From positions 1,364,001-1,428,000 of the forward strand of contig NZ_CP114283.1 in assembly GCF_027107535.1 (NCBI RefSeq): DNA of 64,000 nucleotides, in the 5' to 3' direction. The notes beneath the pieces were generated by a model, which searched no databases, was not told the origin of the DNA, and worked only from the letters and a program-made list of their open reading frames with translations. The position numbers were made by a program, and so were the translations under genes. Source of the DNA: Streptomyces aurantiacus (GTDB lineage Bacteria; Actinomycetota; Actinomycetes; Streptomycetales; Streptomycetaceae). Shown here piece after piece: positions 51,722 through 60,735 of the stretch (its first letter is position 1; each line of letters starts with the position of its first letter).

Positions 51722-52675
51722 GTGAGGGACACACGAGAGAGCCGGCTGCTCTTGGTGCTGCTGATCGCCATCGCGTTCGCCTTGATCACGGTGGACATCC
51801 GCGGCGGTGAGGACTCGCCGGTCGACGGTGCCCGGCGGACCGCCGCCACCGTCTTCGGCCCGATCGAGAACGGGGTGTCGTCCGCGGTCAACCCCGTCGG
51901 CAACGCGATCCAGGCCGTGAAGGACTCCGGCGACCGCCACGACCGCATCGCCCAACTCGAGCGTGCCAACGCCGGGTTGAAGGCGAAGCTGGGCAGCGAC
52001 GACCGCAACCGCAGCCGGCTCAAACAGCTCGACAAGATCCTCAGAACGGCCGGCGCGGGCCAGTACGGCATCAAGGGCGCCGAGGTCATCGCCATAGGAG
52101 CGGCCCAGGGCTTCTCCTGGACCGTCACCATCGACGTCGGCGCGAACGACGGCATCAAGCGCGACATGACCGTCCTCAACGGAGACGGGCTGGTCGGGCG
52201 GGTCACCACGGTGGGGCCCAACACCGCCACCGTGCTGCTCGCCAACGACCCCGACTTCACCGTCGGCACGCGCATGGAGTCCACCGACGAGCTCGGCTTC
52301 GCCTCCGGCCAGGGCGACCGCCCGCTGCGCGTGGAACTGCTCAACGGCAAGGCCAAGATCAAGAAGGGCGACCGGCTCGTCACCTTCGGCTCCCAGGCGG
52401 ACAAGCCGTTCGTGCCCGGCGTTCCCGTCGGCCTGGTGAACCGCGTCGACCCCTCCGGCGGCGACCTGACCCGCACGCTCTACGTCACGCCGTACGTGTC
52501 CTTCACCAAGCTCGACATCGTCGGCGTCGTCGTCCAGGCCCCGCGCAAGGACCCACGGGACGACGTGCTGCCACCCAAACCGAAGCCCACGCCCACGCCG
52601 ACCGTGACCGTGACGGTCACGCCCTCGGGCGACGTGCCCGCCGACGGCCTGCAGCAAGAGCAGCAAGAGCAGTAG
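51722..52675 (+). CDS. mreC: Rod-shape-determining protein MreC
   Basis: Bitopic membrane protein of 317 residues. A short cytoplasmic start, one helix (LLLVLLIAIAFALITVDI, about 9-27), a coiled coil (DRHDRIAQLERANAGLKAKL, about 70-95) and the two beta-barrel lobes with VLNGDGLVGRVTTVGPNTATVLL and GDRLVTFGSQ follow. The C-terminal tail is Pro/Thr-rich with a KPKPTPTPTVTVTVTPS run and ends with Gln/Glu repeats. GTG start with GAGGAAGG upstream. It links MreB to the synthases. Confidence 0.94.
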   Translation: MRDTRESRLLLVLLIAIAFALITVDIRGGEDSPVDGARRTAATVFGPIENGVSSAVNPVGNAIQAVKDSGDRHDRIAQLERANAGLKAKLGSDDRNRSRLKQLDKILRTAGAGQYGIKGAEVIAIGAAQGFSWTVTIDVGANDGIKRDMTVLNGDGLVGRVTTVGPNTATVLLANDPDFTVGTRMESTDELGFASGQGDRPLRVELLNGKAKIKKGDRLVTFGSQADKPFVPGVPVGLVNRVDPSGGDLTRTLYVTPYVSFTKLDIVGVVVQAPRKDPRDDVLPPKPKPTPTPTVTVTVTPSGDVPADGLQQEQQEQ

Positions 52676-52689
52676 GAGCTGAATTCCCC

Positions 52690-53361
52690 ATGCGCTTCAA
52701 CCGAATGCTGCTCTCCACGACGCTGGTGATCGTCGCCCTGGTGGTCCAGGTCAGCGTCCTCGCCCGTCTGCACCTGCCGGGCGCCGTACCGGACCTCCTG
52801 CTGCTCACCGTGCTCGGCCTCGCCCTCGTCTACGGCCACGTCGGTGGCGCCCTCGTCGGCTTCGGTGCGGGTCTGCTCGCCGACCTGGCCCCGCCCGCCG
52901 ACCACGCCGCCGGACGCTACGCCCTCGTGCTCTGCGTCATCGGCTACCTCGCCGGACTCGCCAAACCCGAGAACGGCCAGCTCAAGTCGGCGACGGGCCC
53001 CATGGCCGTGGTCGTGGCCGCCGCGATCGGCTCCACGCTCCTGTACGCGGGAGTGGGCGCCCTCGTCGGCGACACCACCGCCCGCCACGTGGGCCTGAGC
53101 AGCCTGCTGTTCACCGCCGCCCTGTACGACCTGCTGCTCGCCCCGTTCGTGGTCCCCGGGATCATGGCCCTGGCCAGACGCGCCGAGAACGATCCACTCG
53201 CCGAGACCAACGGCTCCGGCAAGGCGCCCGACGTCACCGCGGGCTGGCTGTCCTCCGGCACGGGCCTGCGCATCGGCAGTCAGCGCGGCGGACTGAGGGT
53301 GAAGGCAGCCAAGGCGCGGATGGCCCGGGCGGGACGCATCAAGGGGGTCAAGCGGCTGTGA
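52690..53361 (+). CDS. mreD: Rod-shape-determining protein MreD
   Basis: Membrane protein of 223 residues with five to six helices: LLSTTLVIVALVVQVSVLARL, LLLLTVLGLALVYGHVGGALVGFGAGLLADL, ALVLCVIGYLAGLA, VVVAAAIGSTLLYAGVGALVG and LLFTAALYDLLLAPFVVPGIMAL. A basic C-terminal tail (KAAKARMARAGRIKGVKRL) follows. AGGAG lies in the mreC end, 14 bases after which MreD starts. It works with MreC and PBP2/RodA in the elongation machinery. Confidence 0.92.
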   Translation: MRFNRMLLSTTLVIVALVVQVSVLARLHLPGAVPDLLLLTVLGLALVYGHVGGALVGFGAGLLADLAPPADHAAGRYALVLCVIGYLAGLAKPENGQLKSATGPMAVVVAAAIGSTLLYAGVGALVGDTTARHVGLSSLLFTAALYDLLLAPFVVPGIMALARRAENDPLAETNGSGKAPDVTAGWLSSGTGLRIGSQRGGLRVKAAKARMARAGRIKGVKRL

Positions 53362-53410
53362 TCGCGGTGCCCGGCAACAGCACACCGAACGAGGCGAGGG
53401 AGGGGGAGCA

Positions 53411-53470
53411 GTGACCAACGCCCACCCGTCGCCCACCACCACCCTTCCAACGAAGGGGCTGCGCCCATGA
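53411..53470 (+). CDS. Upstream short frame (19 aa) overlapping the mrdA start
   Basis: GTG-initiated frame MTNAHPSPTTTLPTKGLRP with a very strong ribosome-binding site (GGAGGGGGAG, three bases before the GTG). Its stop TGA overlaps the ATG of mrdA as ATGA. Such a frame would deliver ribosomes directly onto the penicillin-binding protein start and so couple or tune its translation. It is too short to judge coding bias, so function is inferred from geometry. Confidence 0.5.
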   Translation: MTNAHPSPTTTLPTKGLRP

Positions 53471-55722
53471 CCAACATTCCCGAGACCGGCCGGACCCCGC
53501 GGGTCCAGATCCGGCTCGTCGTCATCCAGATCCTCGTCCTGTCCCTCCTCGGCACCCTCGGCGGGCGCCTCTGGTACCTCCAGATCCGCAACGGCGACGA
53601 GTACGCGAAGGAAGCCTCCGGCAACCACGTCCAGCAGGTCGTCAGCCCCGCCGTGCGCGGTTCGATCCTGGACGCCCGCGGGGTGCCGATCGCCGACAAC
53701 GAGACCCGGCTCGTGGTCTCCGCGTCCCGCACCGATCTGCTGAAGATGAAGGACGACGGCGACGCGGTACTCACCAAGCTGGCCGCCGTCCTCGGCATGA
53801 AGGCCGCGGACGTGCTGGACAAGGTCCGGCTGTGCGACTCGAAGACGCCGCAGCCGTGCTGGAACGGCTCGCCCTACCAGCCGATCCCCATCACCGACGA
53901 GGCCACGCCCAAGCAGGCCCTGCAGATCCGCGAGCGCGCCGAGGACTTCCCCGGCATCACCGCGGAGCCGCAGGCCGTCCGCCGCTACGCCGCCCCCGGC
54001 AAGGCCAACACCGCTCAGGTCCTCGGCTATCTCTCCCCCGTCACCGACGAGGAGATCACCAAGGCCGAGAACACCGACTCGCCGTACCTGCGCTCCGACC
54101 AGGTCGGCCGGTCCGGCCTGGAGCGCCAGTACGACAAGGAACTGCGCGGCAAGGCCGGCGTCACCCGCTACGAGGTCGACAACCTCGGCCGGGTCATCGG
54201 CCAGGCCAAGAGCGACAGGGCCGAGCCCGGCGCGAACGTCGTCACCAGCATCGACTCCCGCGTCCAGCGCGTCGCCGAGTACGAGCTGAACGAGGCGATG
54301 AAGGCCGCCCGCGACGTGCACGACAGGAACACCGGCGAGAACTACAAGGCCGACTCCGGTGCCGTCGTCGTCATGGAGAACAAGACCGGCCGGGTCGTGT
54401 CGATGGCGTCCAACCCGTCGTACGACCCGAACGCCTGGGTCGGCGGGATCTCCGGCAAGGACTACGCGCGGCTCACCGGCAAGGACTCCAACTACCCGCT
54501 CCTGAACCGCGCGATCCAGGGCCAGTCGGCTCCCGGCTCGATCTTCAAGGTCGTCCCGACGGCCGCCGCGATCAACGCCGGATACTCCTTCAACGGCCCC
54601 TACCAGTGCGCCAGTTCGTACTCCATCGGCGGCCAGGTCTTCAAGAACTTCGAGTCCAAGGGGTACGGCCCGATCAGCCTCGGCCGCGCGCTGGAGGTCT
54701 CCTGCGACACCGTCTTCTACAGCCTGTCCCACCAGGAGTGGAAGCGGGACGGCGGCATCAAGCCGAACAAGAACGCCAAGGACTGGTTCTACAAGACGGC
54801 CCACCAGTTCGGCCTCGGCAAGGAGACCGGCATCGACCTGCCGAACGAGGTCACCGGCCGCGTCCCCGACCGCAAGTGGAAGCAGGACTACTGGAAGGCC
54901 AACAAGGACGCCTGGTGCAAGTACGGCAAGAAGGGCGGCTCGTACGCCCAGCAGATCGCGTACGAGAACTGCCTCGAGGGCAACAGGATGCGCGCCGGTG
55001 ACTCCGTGAACTACTCGATCGGACAGGGCGACACGCTCGTCACGCCGATCCAGATGGCGACGATCTACGGGGCGATCTCCAACGGCGGCACCCTCTACGA
55101 CCCGACCGTCGGCAAGGCGATCATCAGCCCGGACGGCAGGACCGTCCAGGAGATCAAGCCGAAGTCGCACGGCAAGCTGCCGATGTCGCAGAAGACCCGC
55201 GACGAGATAGACGGTGCCCTCGCGGGAGTCGCGACCCGCGGTACGGCCGCCTGGAGGTTCGGCGGCTGGCCGCAGGACGAGATCCCGATGCACGCCAAGA
55301 CGGGTACGGCCGAGGTCTACGGCAAGCAGACGACCTCTTGGTTCGCCACCTACACCAAGGACTACACGGTCGTCATGACCATCTCCCAGGGTGGTACGGG
55401 TTCCGGCGCCTCGGGCCCCGCCGTGCGCAAGATCTACAACGCGTTGTACGGGGTGTCCGAGGACGGCGCGATCGACAAGAAGAAGGCCCTGCTCTACACG
55501 CCGCAGAAGGACCTGCCGAAGATCGAGAAGGACGGGTCGATCGACTCCCCGAAGGCCGAGGCGTACCCGCCGAAGAAGGACGAGCAGGCCACCGAGGAGG
55601 GGCAGCAGCTGCCGGCGGGCGACGACCCGGCCGCCACGGTGCGCGATCCGGGCACCGGCAACAACCGCGACACCCGCAGGCGCTCGGCCCGCCCGAAGAA
55701 GAGGCGGAGGGCCAGCGCATGA
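53467..55722 (+). CDS. mrdA: Penicillin-binding protein 2 (elongation transpeptidase)
   Basis: Class B PBP of 751 residues. A short cytoplasmic start and signal anchor (IRLVVIQILVLSLLGTLGGRLWYLQI, about 15-40) precede the pedestal domain (RGSILDARGVPIADN, QVGRSGLERQYDKELRG). The transpeptidase domain has the Ser-x-x-Lys motif in GQSAPGSIFKVV (about 357), SCDTVFYSLS at the second motif and AKTGTAEV as KTG. Two Cys pairs (RLCDSKTPQPCW, WCKYG..ENCLEG) may form disulfides. The tail is long, acidic then basic (RRRSARPKKRRRASA). Its stop overlaps rodA (ATGA). Confidence 0.95.
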   Translation: MTNIPETGRTPRVQIRLVVIQILVLSLLGTLGGRLWYLQIRNGDEYAKEASGNHVQQVVSPAVRGSILDARGVPIADNETRLVVSASRTDLLKMKDDGDAVLTKLAAVLGMKAADVLDKVRLCDSKTPQPCWNGSPYQPIPITDEATPKQALQIRERAEDFPGITAEPQAVRRYAAPGKANTAQVLGYLSPVTDEEITKAENTDSPYLRSDQVGRSGLERQYDKELRGKAGVTRYEVDNLGRVIGQAKSDRAEPGANVVTSIDSRVQRVAEYELNEAMKAARDVHDRNTGENYKADSGAVVVMENKTGRVVSMASNPSYDPNAWVGGISGKDYARLTGKDSNYPLLNRAIQGQSAPGSIFKVVPTAAAINAGYSFNGPYQCASSYSIGGQVFKNFESKGYGPISLGRALEVSCDTVFYSLSHQEWKRDGGIKPNKNAKDWFYKTAHQFGLGKETGIDLPNEVTGRVPDRKWKQDYWKANKDAWCKYGKKGGSYAQQIAYENCLEGNRMRAGDSVNYSIGQGDTLVTPIQMATIYGAISNGGTLYDPTVGKAIISPDGRTVQEIKPKSHGKLPMSQKTRDEIDGALAGVATRGTAAWRFGGWPQDEIPMHAKTGTAEVYGKQTTSWFATYTKDYTVVMTISQGGTGSGASGPAVRKIYNALYGVSEDGAIDKKKALLYTPQKDLPKIEKDGSIDSPKAEAYPPKKDEQATEEGQQLPAGDDPAATVRDPGTGNNRDTRRRSARPKKRRRASA

Positions 55723-56918
55723 CCGGCGCGAACGGCTTCTCCGTCTCCGGATACGGACCCGAACGAGCCGGCTGGACACGGCTGTTCGCCCGTGACTCGC
55801 TGGCCCGCAGACTCGACTGGCCGATACTGTTCTCGGCCATCGCGCTCTCCCTGATCGGCGCGGCTCTCGTCTACTCGGCGACCCGCAACCGCACCGAGCT
55901 CAACCAGGGCGATCCGTACTACTTCCTGTTCCGGCACCTGCTCAACACGGGCATCGGCTTCGCCCTGATGATCGGCACGGTCTGGCTCGGCCACCGCACC
56001 CTGCGCACGGCCGTGCCGATCCTGTACGGGCTCTCCGTCTTCCTGGTCCTGCTGGTGCTGACCCCGCTCGGCGCGACCATCAACGGCGCGCACGCGTGGA
56101 TCGTCATCGGCGGCGGCTTCTCGCTCCAGCCCTCCGAGTTCGTGAAGATCACGATCATCCTGGGCATGGCGATGCTGCTCGCGGCCCGGGTCGACGCCGG
56201 CGACAAGCCGCACCCCGACCACCGCACGGTCCTCCAGGCGCTCGGCCTGGCGGTCGTACCGATACTGATCGTCCTGCTCATGCCCGACCTCGGTTCGGTC
56301 ATGGTCATGGTCATCATCGTGCTCGGTGTGCTGCTCGCCTCCGGTGCCTCCAACCGCTGGATCTTCGGCCTGATCGGCGCCGGTGCGCTCGGGGCCATCG
56401 CGGTCTGGCAGCTCAAGATCCTCGACGAGTACCAGATCAACCGCTTCGCCGCCTTCGCCAACCCCGAGCTGGACCCGGCGGGCGTCGGCTACAACACCAA
56501 CCAGGCGCGGATCGCGATCGGCTCCGGAGGCCTGTTCGGCACGGGGCTCGGCAAGGGCTCGCAGACCACCGGCCAGTTCGTGCCCGAGCAGCAGACCGAC
56601 TTCGTCTTCACGGTCGCGGGCGAGGAACTCGGCTTCGTCGGCGCCGGGCTCATCCTGGTCCTGCTGGGCGTCGTCCTGTGGCGGGCCTGCCGCATCGCCC
56701 GCGAGACGACCGAGCTGTACGGCACGATCGTCGCCGCCGGGATCATCGCCTGGTTCGCCTTCCAGTCCTTCGAGAACGTCGGAATGACCCTCGGCATCAT
56801 GCCGGTCGCGGGCCTGCCACTGCCCTTCGTCTCGTACGGAGGTTCGTCGATGTTCGCGGTCTGGGTGGCGGTCGGGCTGCTGCAGTCGATCAGGGTGCAG
56901 CGGCCGATGTCGGCGTGA
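55719..56918 (+). CDS. rodA: SEDS glycosyltransferase RodA
   Basis: Polytopic peptidoglycan polymerase of 399 residues and partner of PBP2. About ten helices are present. Landmarks are RNRTELNQGDPYYFLFRHL, GAHAWIVIGGGFSLQPSEFVKI (SEDS signature with catalytic-region Glu/Ser), MPDLGSVMVM, YNTNQARIAIGSGGLFGTGLGKGSQT and the terminal ENVGMTLGIMPVAGLPLPFVSYGGSS. The ATGA overlap with mrdA couples their synthesis. In Streptomyces this gene is also called sfr. Confidence 0.95.
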   Translation: MTGANGFSVSGYGPERAGWTRLFARDSLARRLDWPILFSAIALSLIGAALVYSATRNRTELNQGDPYYFLFRHLLNTGIGFALMIGTVWLGHRTLRTAVPILYGLSVFLVLLVLTPLGATINGAHAWIVIGGGFSLQPSEFVKITIILGMAMLLAARVDAGDKPHPDHRTVLQALGLAVVPILIVLLMPDLGSVMVMVIIVLGVLLASGASNRWIFGLIGAGALGAIAVWQLKILDEYQINRFAAFANPELDPAGVGYNTNQARIAIGSGGLFGTGLGKGSQTTGQFVPEQQTDFVFTVAGEELGFVGAGLILVLLGVVLWRACRIARETTELYGTIVAAGIIAWFAFQSFENVGMTLGIMPVAGLPLPFVSYGGSSMFAVWVAVGLLQSIRVQRPMSA

Positions 56919-57013
56919 GCGCTCCGCCGGGCTGAGCGCCGGGGTGCGGTGGTTCTTCCGCGTGCCGGTTGTCCGTGACCGGGCGGGCAGTTCCCCGCGT
57001 CCCTCACGGGGCC

Positions 57014-57019
57014 TAGATT
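57014..57019 (+). promoter_or_regulatory. -10 element (TAGATT) for a leaderless CYTH-CHAD transcript
   Basis: TAGATT ends 6 bases before the ATG at 57026. The intervening aggggg-like bases are too close to act as a Shine-Dalgarno on a leadered message. Confidence 0.5.
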
Positions 57020-57025
57020 CAGGGG

Positions 57026-58540
57026 ATGGTGGACACCAAGCGGGAGATCGAGCGCAAGTACGAAGCCGATGACAACGCCGGACTGTCGGAGCTGCCGGAC
57101 CTGACGCGTGTCCGGGGCGTCTCGGCCGTCGTCGACAAGGGCGTCGCCGAACTGGACGCGACCTACTACGACACGGCCGACCAGCGCCTCGCCGCCGCGT
57201 CACTCACCCTGCGCCGCCGCACCGGGGGCGACGACGCGGGCTGGCACCTGAAACTCCCGGTGTCCGACGGCGTACGGGACGAGATCCACGCCCCGCTGTC
57301 CGACACCGTGCCCCACGCCCTCACCTCCCTCGTCCGCTCCCGGGTGCGCGACGCCGAACTCGTCCCCGTCGTACGGCTGTTGTCGTCCCGCGACGTCCGC
57401 CACCTCGTCGACGACGCCGGGGGACTGCTCGCCGAGATCAGCGTCGACCGCGTACGGGCCGAGCGGCTCAGCGGCGGCGACGGCACCACCGCCTGGACCG
57501 AGATCGAGGTCGAGCTGGCGGACGACGGCGACCCCGCTTTCCTCGACAAGGTCGAGAAGAAGCTGCGCAAAGCCGGTGTCTCGCGCTCCAGGTCCGCCTC
57601 CAAGCTGGCCAGGGCGCTGGAGGAGACGGGCCGCAAGCCGCGCCGGAAAGCCGTCGTCGGGGCGGCGCCGGTCACGGCGGGCGATTACGTCCTCGCCTAC
57701 GTCCGTGCCCAGCGCGACGCGATCGTGGCACTCGACCCGGCCGTCCGGCGGGACGTCCACGACGCGGTGCACAGCATGCGCGTCGCCACCCGCAGACTGC
57801 GCGGCACGTTCCGCTCGTACGGCGGCATCCTGGACCGGGCCGTCACCGACCCGATCCGCGACGAACTGAAGTGGCTGGCGGGGGAGCTGGGCGTCGACCG
57901 CGACCAGGAGGTCCTCACCGAACGGCTGACGGCGGCCCTCGACGAACTGCCGCCCCGGCTGCTCGCCGGGCCCGTCCGTGAACGCCTGCGCACCTGGGCG
58001 CACGACCGCCGGGCCGGCTCCCGGAGCCGGCTGATCGCGGTCCTCGACGGCGGGCGCTACCTGGATCTGCTGGTCGCCCTCGACTCCCTGCTCGCCACGC
58101 CGCCCCTGCTGAAGGCCGCCGCGGGCACCACGGACAAGGCGATCACGAAGGCGCTGCGCAAGGACTTCGACAAACTGTCGGAGCTGGTCGGCAGAGCCGT
58201 GGAGCTGCCGACCGGAACAGTCCGCGACCTCGCCGTCCACGAGGCCCGCAAGAAGGCCAAACGCGCCCGTTACGCGGCCGAGCTCGCCGTTCCCGTACTC
58301 GGTGGACCCGCGAAGCGCCTGGTGAGCGACATGAAGTCCCTCCAAGGGCTGCTCGGCGAGCACCAGGACAGCGTGATGGCCCGGGAGGCACTGCTGGACC
58401 TGGCGGCCGAGGCGCACACGGCGGGGGAGAGCGGCTTCACCTACGGGGTCCTGTACGGGCGTGAGGAGCGGACCGCCGCAGCGGTGGAGGCCGGGCTGCC
58501 GGAGGCGTGGGAGGCGGTCAGGAGCAGAACGGCCCTGTGA
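57026..58540 (+). CDS. CYTH and CHAD domain protein
   Basis: Protein of 504 residues. The N-terminal CYTH domain starts with the ExExK-type signature REIERKYEAD and continues with YYDTADQRLAAASLTLRRRTGG and TAWTEIEVEL, forming the triphosphate tunnel (about 1-200). The C-terminal CHAD domain (about 215-500) has HDAVHSMRVATRRLRGTFRSYG and VHEARKKAKRARYAAEL, helices rich in conserved His and basic residues. CYTH acts on triphosphates and CHAD binds polyphosphate, so a role in polyphosphate or inorganic triphosphate metabolism is likely. It stands alone, with no ppk gene nearby. Confidence 0.92.
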   Translation: MVDTKREIERKYEADDNAGLSELPDLTRVRGVSAVVDKGVAELDATYYDTADQRLAAASLTLRRRTGGDDAGWHLKLPVSDGVRDEIHAPLSDTVPHALTSLVRSRVRDAELVPVVRLLSSRDVRHLVDDAGGLLAEISVDRVRAERLSGGDGTTAWTEIEVELADDGDPAFLDKVEKKLRKAGVSRSRSASKLARALEETGRKPRRKAVVGAAPVTAGDYVLAYVRAQRDAIVALDPAVRRDVHDAVHSMRVATRRLRGTFRSYGGILDRAVTDPIRDELKWLAGELGVDRDQEVLTERLTAALDELPPRLLAGPVRERLRTWAHDRRAGSRSRLIAVLDGGRYLDLLVALDSLLATPPLLKAAAGTTDKAITKALRKDFDKLSELVGRAVELPTGTVRDLAVHEARKKAKRARYAAELAVPVLGGPAKRLVSDMKSLQGLLGEHQDSVMAREALLDLAAEAHTAGESGFTYGVLYGREERTAAAVEAGLPEAWEAVRSRTAL

Positions 58541-58680
58541 GCGGCCCGTGAGGAGCCCCGGCACGGCCCGGGCCCGCCGGGGAGGAACCCGGCGGGCACT
58601 GCTCCGAACGACGGACGGGGGGTGCCTCCGGGCGCGTTACGCTTGAGGATCACCCCCGTCAGCTCACGAAGGTTCGCCAG

Positions 58681-60639
58681 ATGCCTGCCGAAACCGCTGT
58701 GTCCGTGTTTCCACAGCTCGAAGCTCTGCTCCCGCATGTGCAGAAGCCGATCCAGTACGTCGGCGGAGAGCTCAACTCCACGGTCAAGCCCTGGGAGGCC
58801 TGCGACGTCCGCTGGGCGCTCATGTACCCGGACGCGTACGAGGTCGGGCTGCCCAACCAGGGCGTCATGATCCTCTACGAGGTCCTGAACGAGCGCGAGG
58901 GCGTGCTCGCCGAGCGCACGTACAGCGTGTGGCCGGACCTCGAGGAGCTGATGCGTGAGCACGGCGTCCCGCAGTTCACGGTGGACAGCCACCGGCCGGT
59001 CAAGGCCTTCGACGTCTTCGGCCTGTCCTTCTCCACGGAGCTGGGCTACACGAACATGCTGACGGCGCTGGACCTGGCGGGCATCCCGCTGGAGTCCAAG
59101 GACCGCACCCTCGACGACCCGATCGTCCTGGCCGGCGGCCACGCCGCGTTCAACCCCGAGCCGATCGCCGACTTCATCGACGCGGCGATCATCGGCGACG
59201 GCGAGCAGGCCGTGCTCGACATGACCGAGATCATCCGGGCCTGGAAGGCGGAAGGCAGGCCGGGCGGCCGCGAGGAGGTCCTGTTCCGCCTCGCGAGGAC
59301 CGGAGCGGTGTACATCCCGGCGTTCTACGACGTCGAGTACCTGCCGGACGGCCGGATCGCCCGCGTCGTCCCCAACAGGTCGGGTGTCCCGTGGCGCGTG
59401 TCCAAGCACACGGTCATGGACCTGGACGAGTGGCCCTACCCGAAGCAGCCCCTCGTCCCGCTCGCGGAGACGGTCCACGAGCGCATGTCGGTGGAGATCT
59501 TCCGCGGCTGCACGCGCGGCTGCCGCTTCTGCCAGGCGGGCATGATCACCCGCCCGGTCCGTGAGCGCTCCATCACGGGCATCGGCGACATGGTCGAGAA
59601 GGGCCTGAAGGCCACGGGCTTCGAGGAGGTGGGCCTGCTCTCCCTCTCCTCGGCGGACCACTCGGAGATCGGCGACCTCGCCAAGGGCCTGGCGGACCGG
59701 TACGAGGAGGACAAGATCGGCCTGTCCCTCCCGTCCACCCGGGTCGACGCGTTCAACGTGGACCTGGCCAACGAGCTGACCCGCAACGGCCGTCGCTCGG
59801 GCCTCACCTTCGCCCCCGAGGGCGGCTCCGAGCGCCTGCGCAAGGTCATCAACAAGATGGTCTCGGAGGACGACCTCATCCGGACGGTCTCGACGGCGTA
59901 CGGCAACGGCTGGCGCCAGGTGAAGCTGTACTTCATGTGCGGCCTGCCCACCGAGACGGACGAGGACGTCCTCCAGATCGCGGACATGGCGATGAAGGTG
60001 ATCGCCGAGGGCCGCAAGGTCTCCGGCCAGAACGACATCCGCTGCACGGTGTCCATCGGCGGCTTCGTCCCGAAGCCCCACACGCCGTTCCAGTGGGCCC
60101 CGCAGCTGTCGGCGCAGGAGACGGACGCCCGCCTGACGAAGCTCCGCGACAAGATCCGTGGCGACAAGAAGTACGGCCGCTCCATCGGTTTCCGCTACCA
60201 CGACGGCAAGCCCGGCATCGTCGAGGGCCTGCTCTCCCGCGGCGACCGCCGCATCGGCTCCGTCATCCGCGCCGTCTACGAGGACGGCGGCCGCTTCGAC
60301 GGCTGGCGCGAGCACTTCTCGTACGACCGCTGGATGCAGTGCGCCGACAAGACGCTCCCCGCCCTCGGGGTGGACGTCGACTGGTACACCACCCGTGAGC
60401 GCACCTACGAGGAGGTCCTCCCCTGGGACCACCTCGACTCCGGTCTCGACAAGGACTGGCTCTGGGAGGACTGGCAGGACGCGCTCGACGAGACCGAGGT
60501 CGACGACTGCCGGTGGACGCCCTGCTTCGACTGCGGCGTGTGCCCCGCGATGCAGACGGAGATCCAGGTCGGCCCGACCGGCAAGAAGCTGCTCCCCCTC
60601 ACGGTGAAGAAGCCGGCGGTCAGCGGACACGTGCACTGA
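58681..60639 (+). CDS. B12-binding-like radical SAM protein (TIGR03960 type)
   Basis: Radical SAM protein of 652 residues. The N-terminal part (about 30-190) looks like the cobalamin-binding-type domain of this family (RWALMYPDAYEVGLPNQG, FGLSFSTELGYTNML, GGHAAFNPEPIADFIDA). The iron-sulfur cluster motif is CTRGCRFCQ (Cys277, Cys281, Cys284), followed by LSLSSADHSEI and FAPEGGSERLRKVINK. A C-terminal Cys-containing segment reads WTPCFDCGVCPAM. It is separated by one gene from its usual partner, a DUF2344 protein at 62167; together they are often encoded just before rne. The reaction is unknown. Confidence 0.92.
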   Translation: MPAETAVSVFPQLEALLPHVQKPIQYVGGELNSTVKPWEACDVRWALMYPDAYEVGLPNQGVMILYEVLNEREGVLAERTYSVWPDLEELMREHGVPQFTVDSHRPVKAFDVFGLSFSTELGYTNMLTALDLAGIPLESKDRTLDDPIVLAGGHAAFNPEPIADFIDAAIIGDGEQAVLDMTEIIRAWKAEGRPGGREEVLFRLARTGAVYIPAFYDVEYLPDGRIARVVPNRSGVPWRVSKHTVMDLDEWPYPKQPLVPLAETVHERMSVEIFRGCTRGCRFCQAGMITRPVRERSITGIGDMVEKGLKATGFEEVGLLSLSSADHSEIGDLAKGLADRYEEDKIGLSLPSTRVDAFNVDLANELTRNGRRSGLTFAPEGGSERLRKVINKMVSEDDLIRTVSTAYGNGWRQVKLYFMCGLPTETDEDVLQIADMAMKVIAEGRKVSGQNDIRCTVSIGGFVPKPHTPFQWAPQLSAQETDARLTKLRDKIRGDKKYGRSIGFRYHDGKPGIVEGLLSRGDRRIGSVIRAVYEDGGRFDGWREHFSYDRWMQCADKTLPALGVDVDWYTTRERTYEEVLPWDHLDSGLDKDWLWEDWQDALDETEVDDCRWTPCFDCGVCPAMQTEIQVGPTGKKLLPLTVKKPAVSGHVH

Positions 60640-60735
60640 CCGACGCCTTTCGAAGGCCCCGCCGGCGCAGAGCCGGGGGGCGGGCGGGGACGAAAGCCGC
60701 GGTTCTGCATCCGTACGGGCCGCTCACGCGTCTTC

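Noticed and set aside
50528..55779. Long minus-strand frames opposite mreB-mreC-mrdA
   Set aside because: Same compositional artefact; all conserved domains are on the plus strand.
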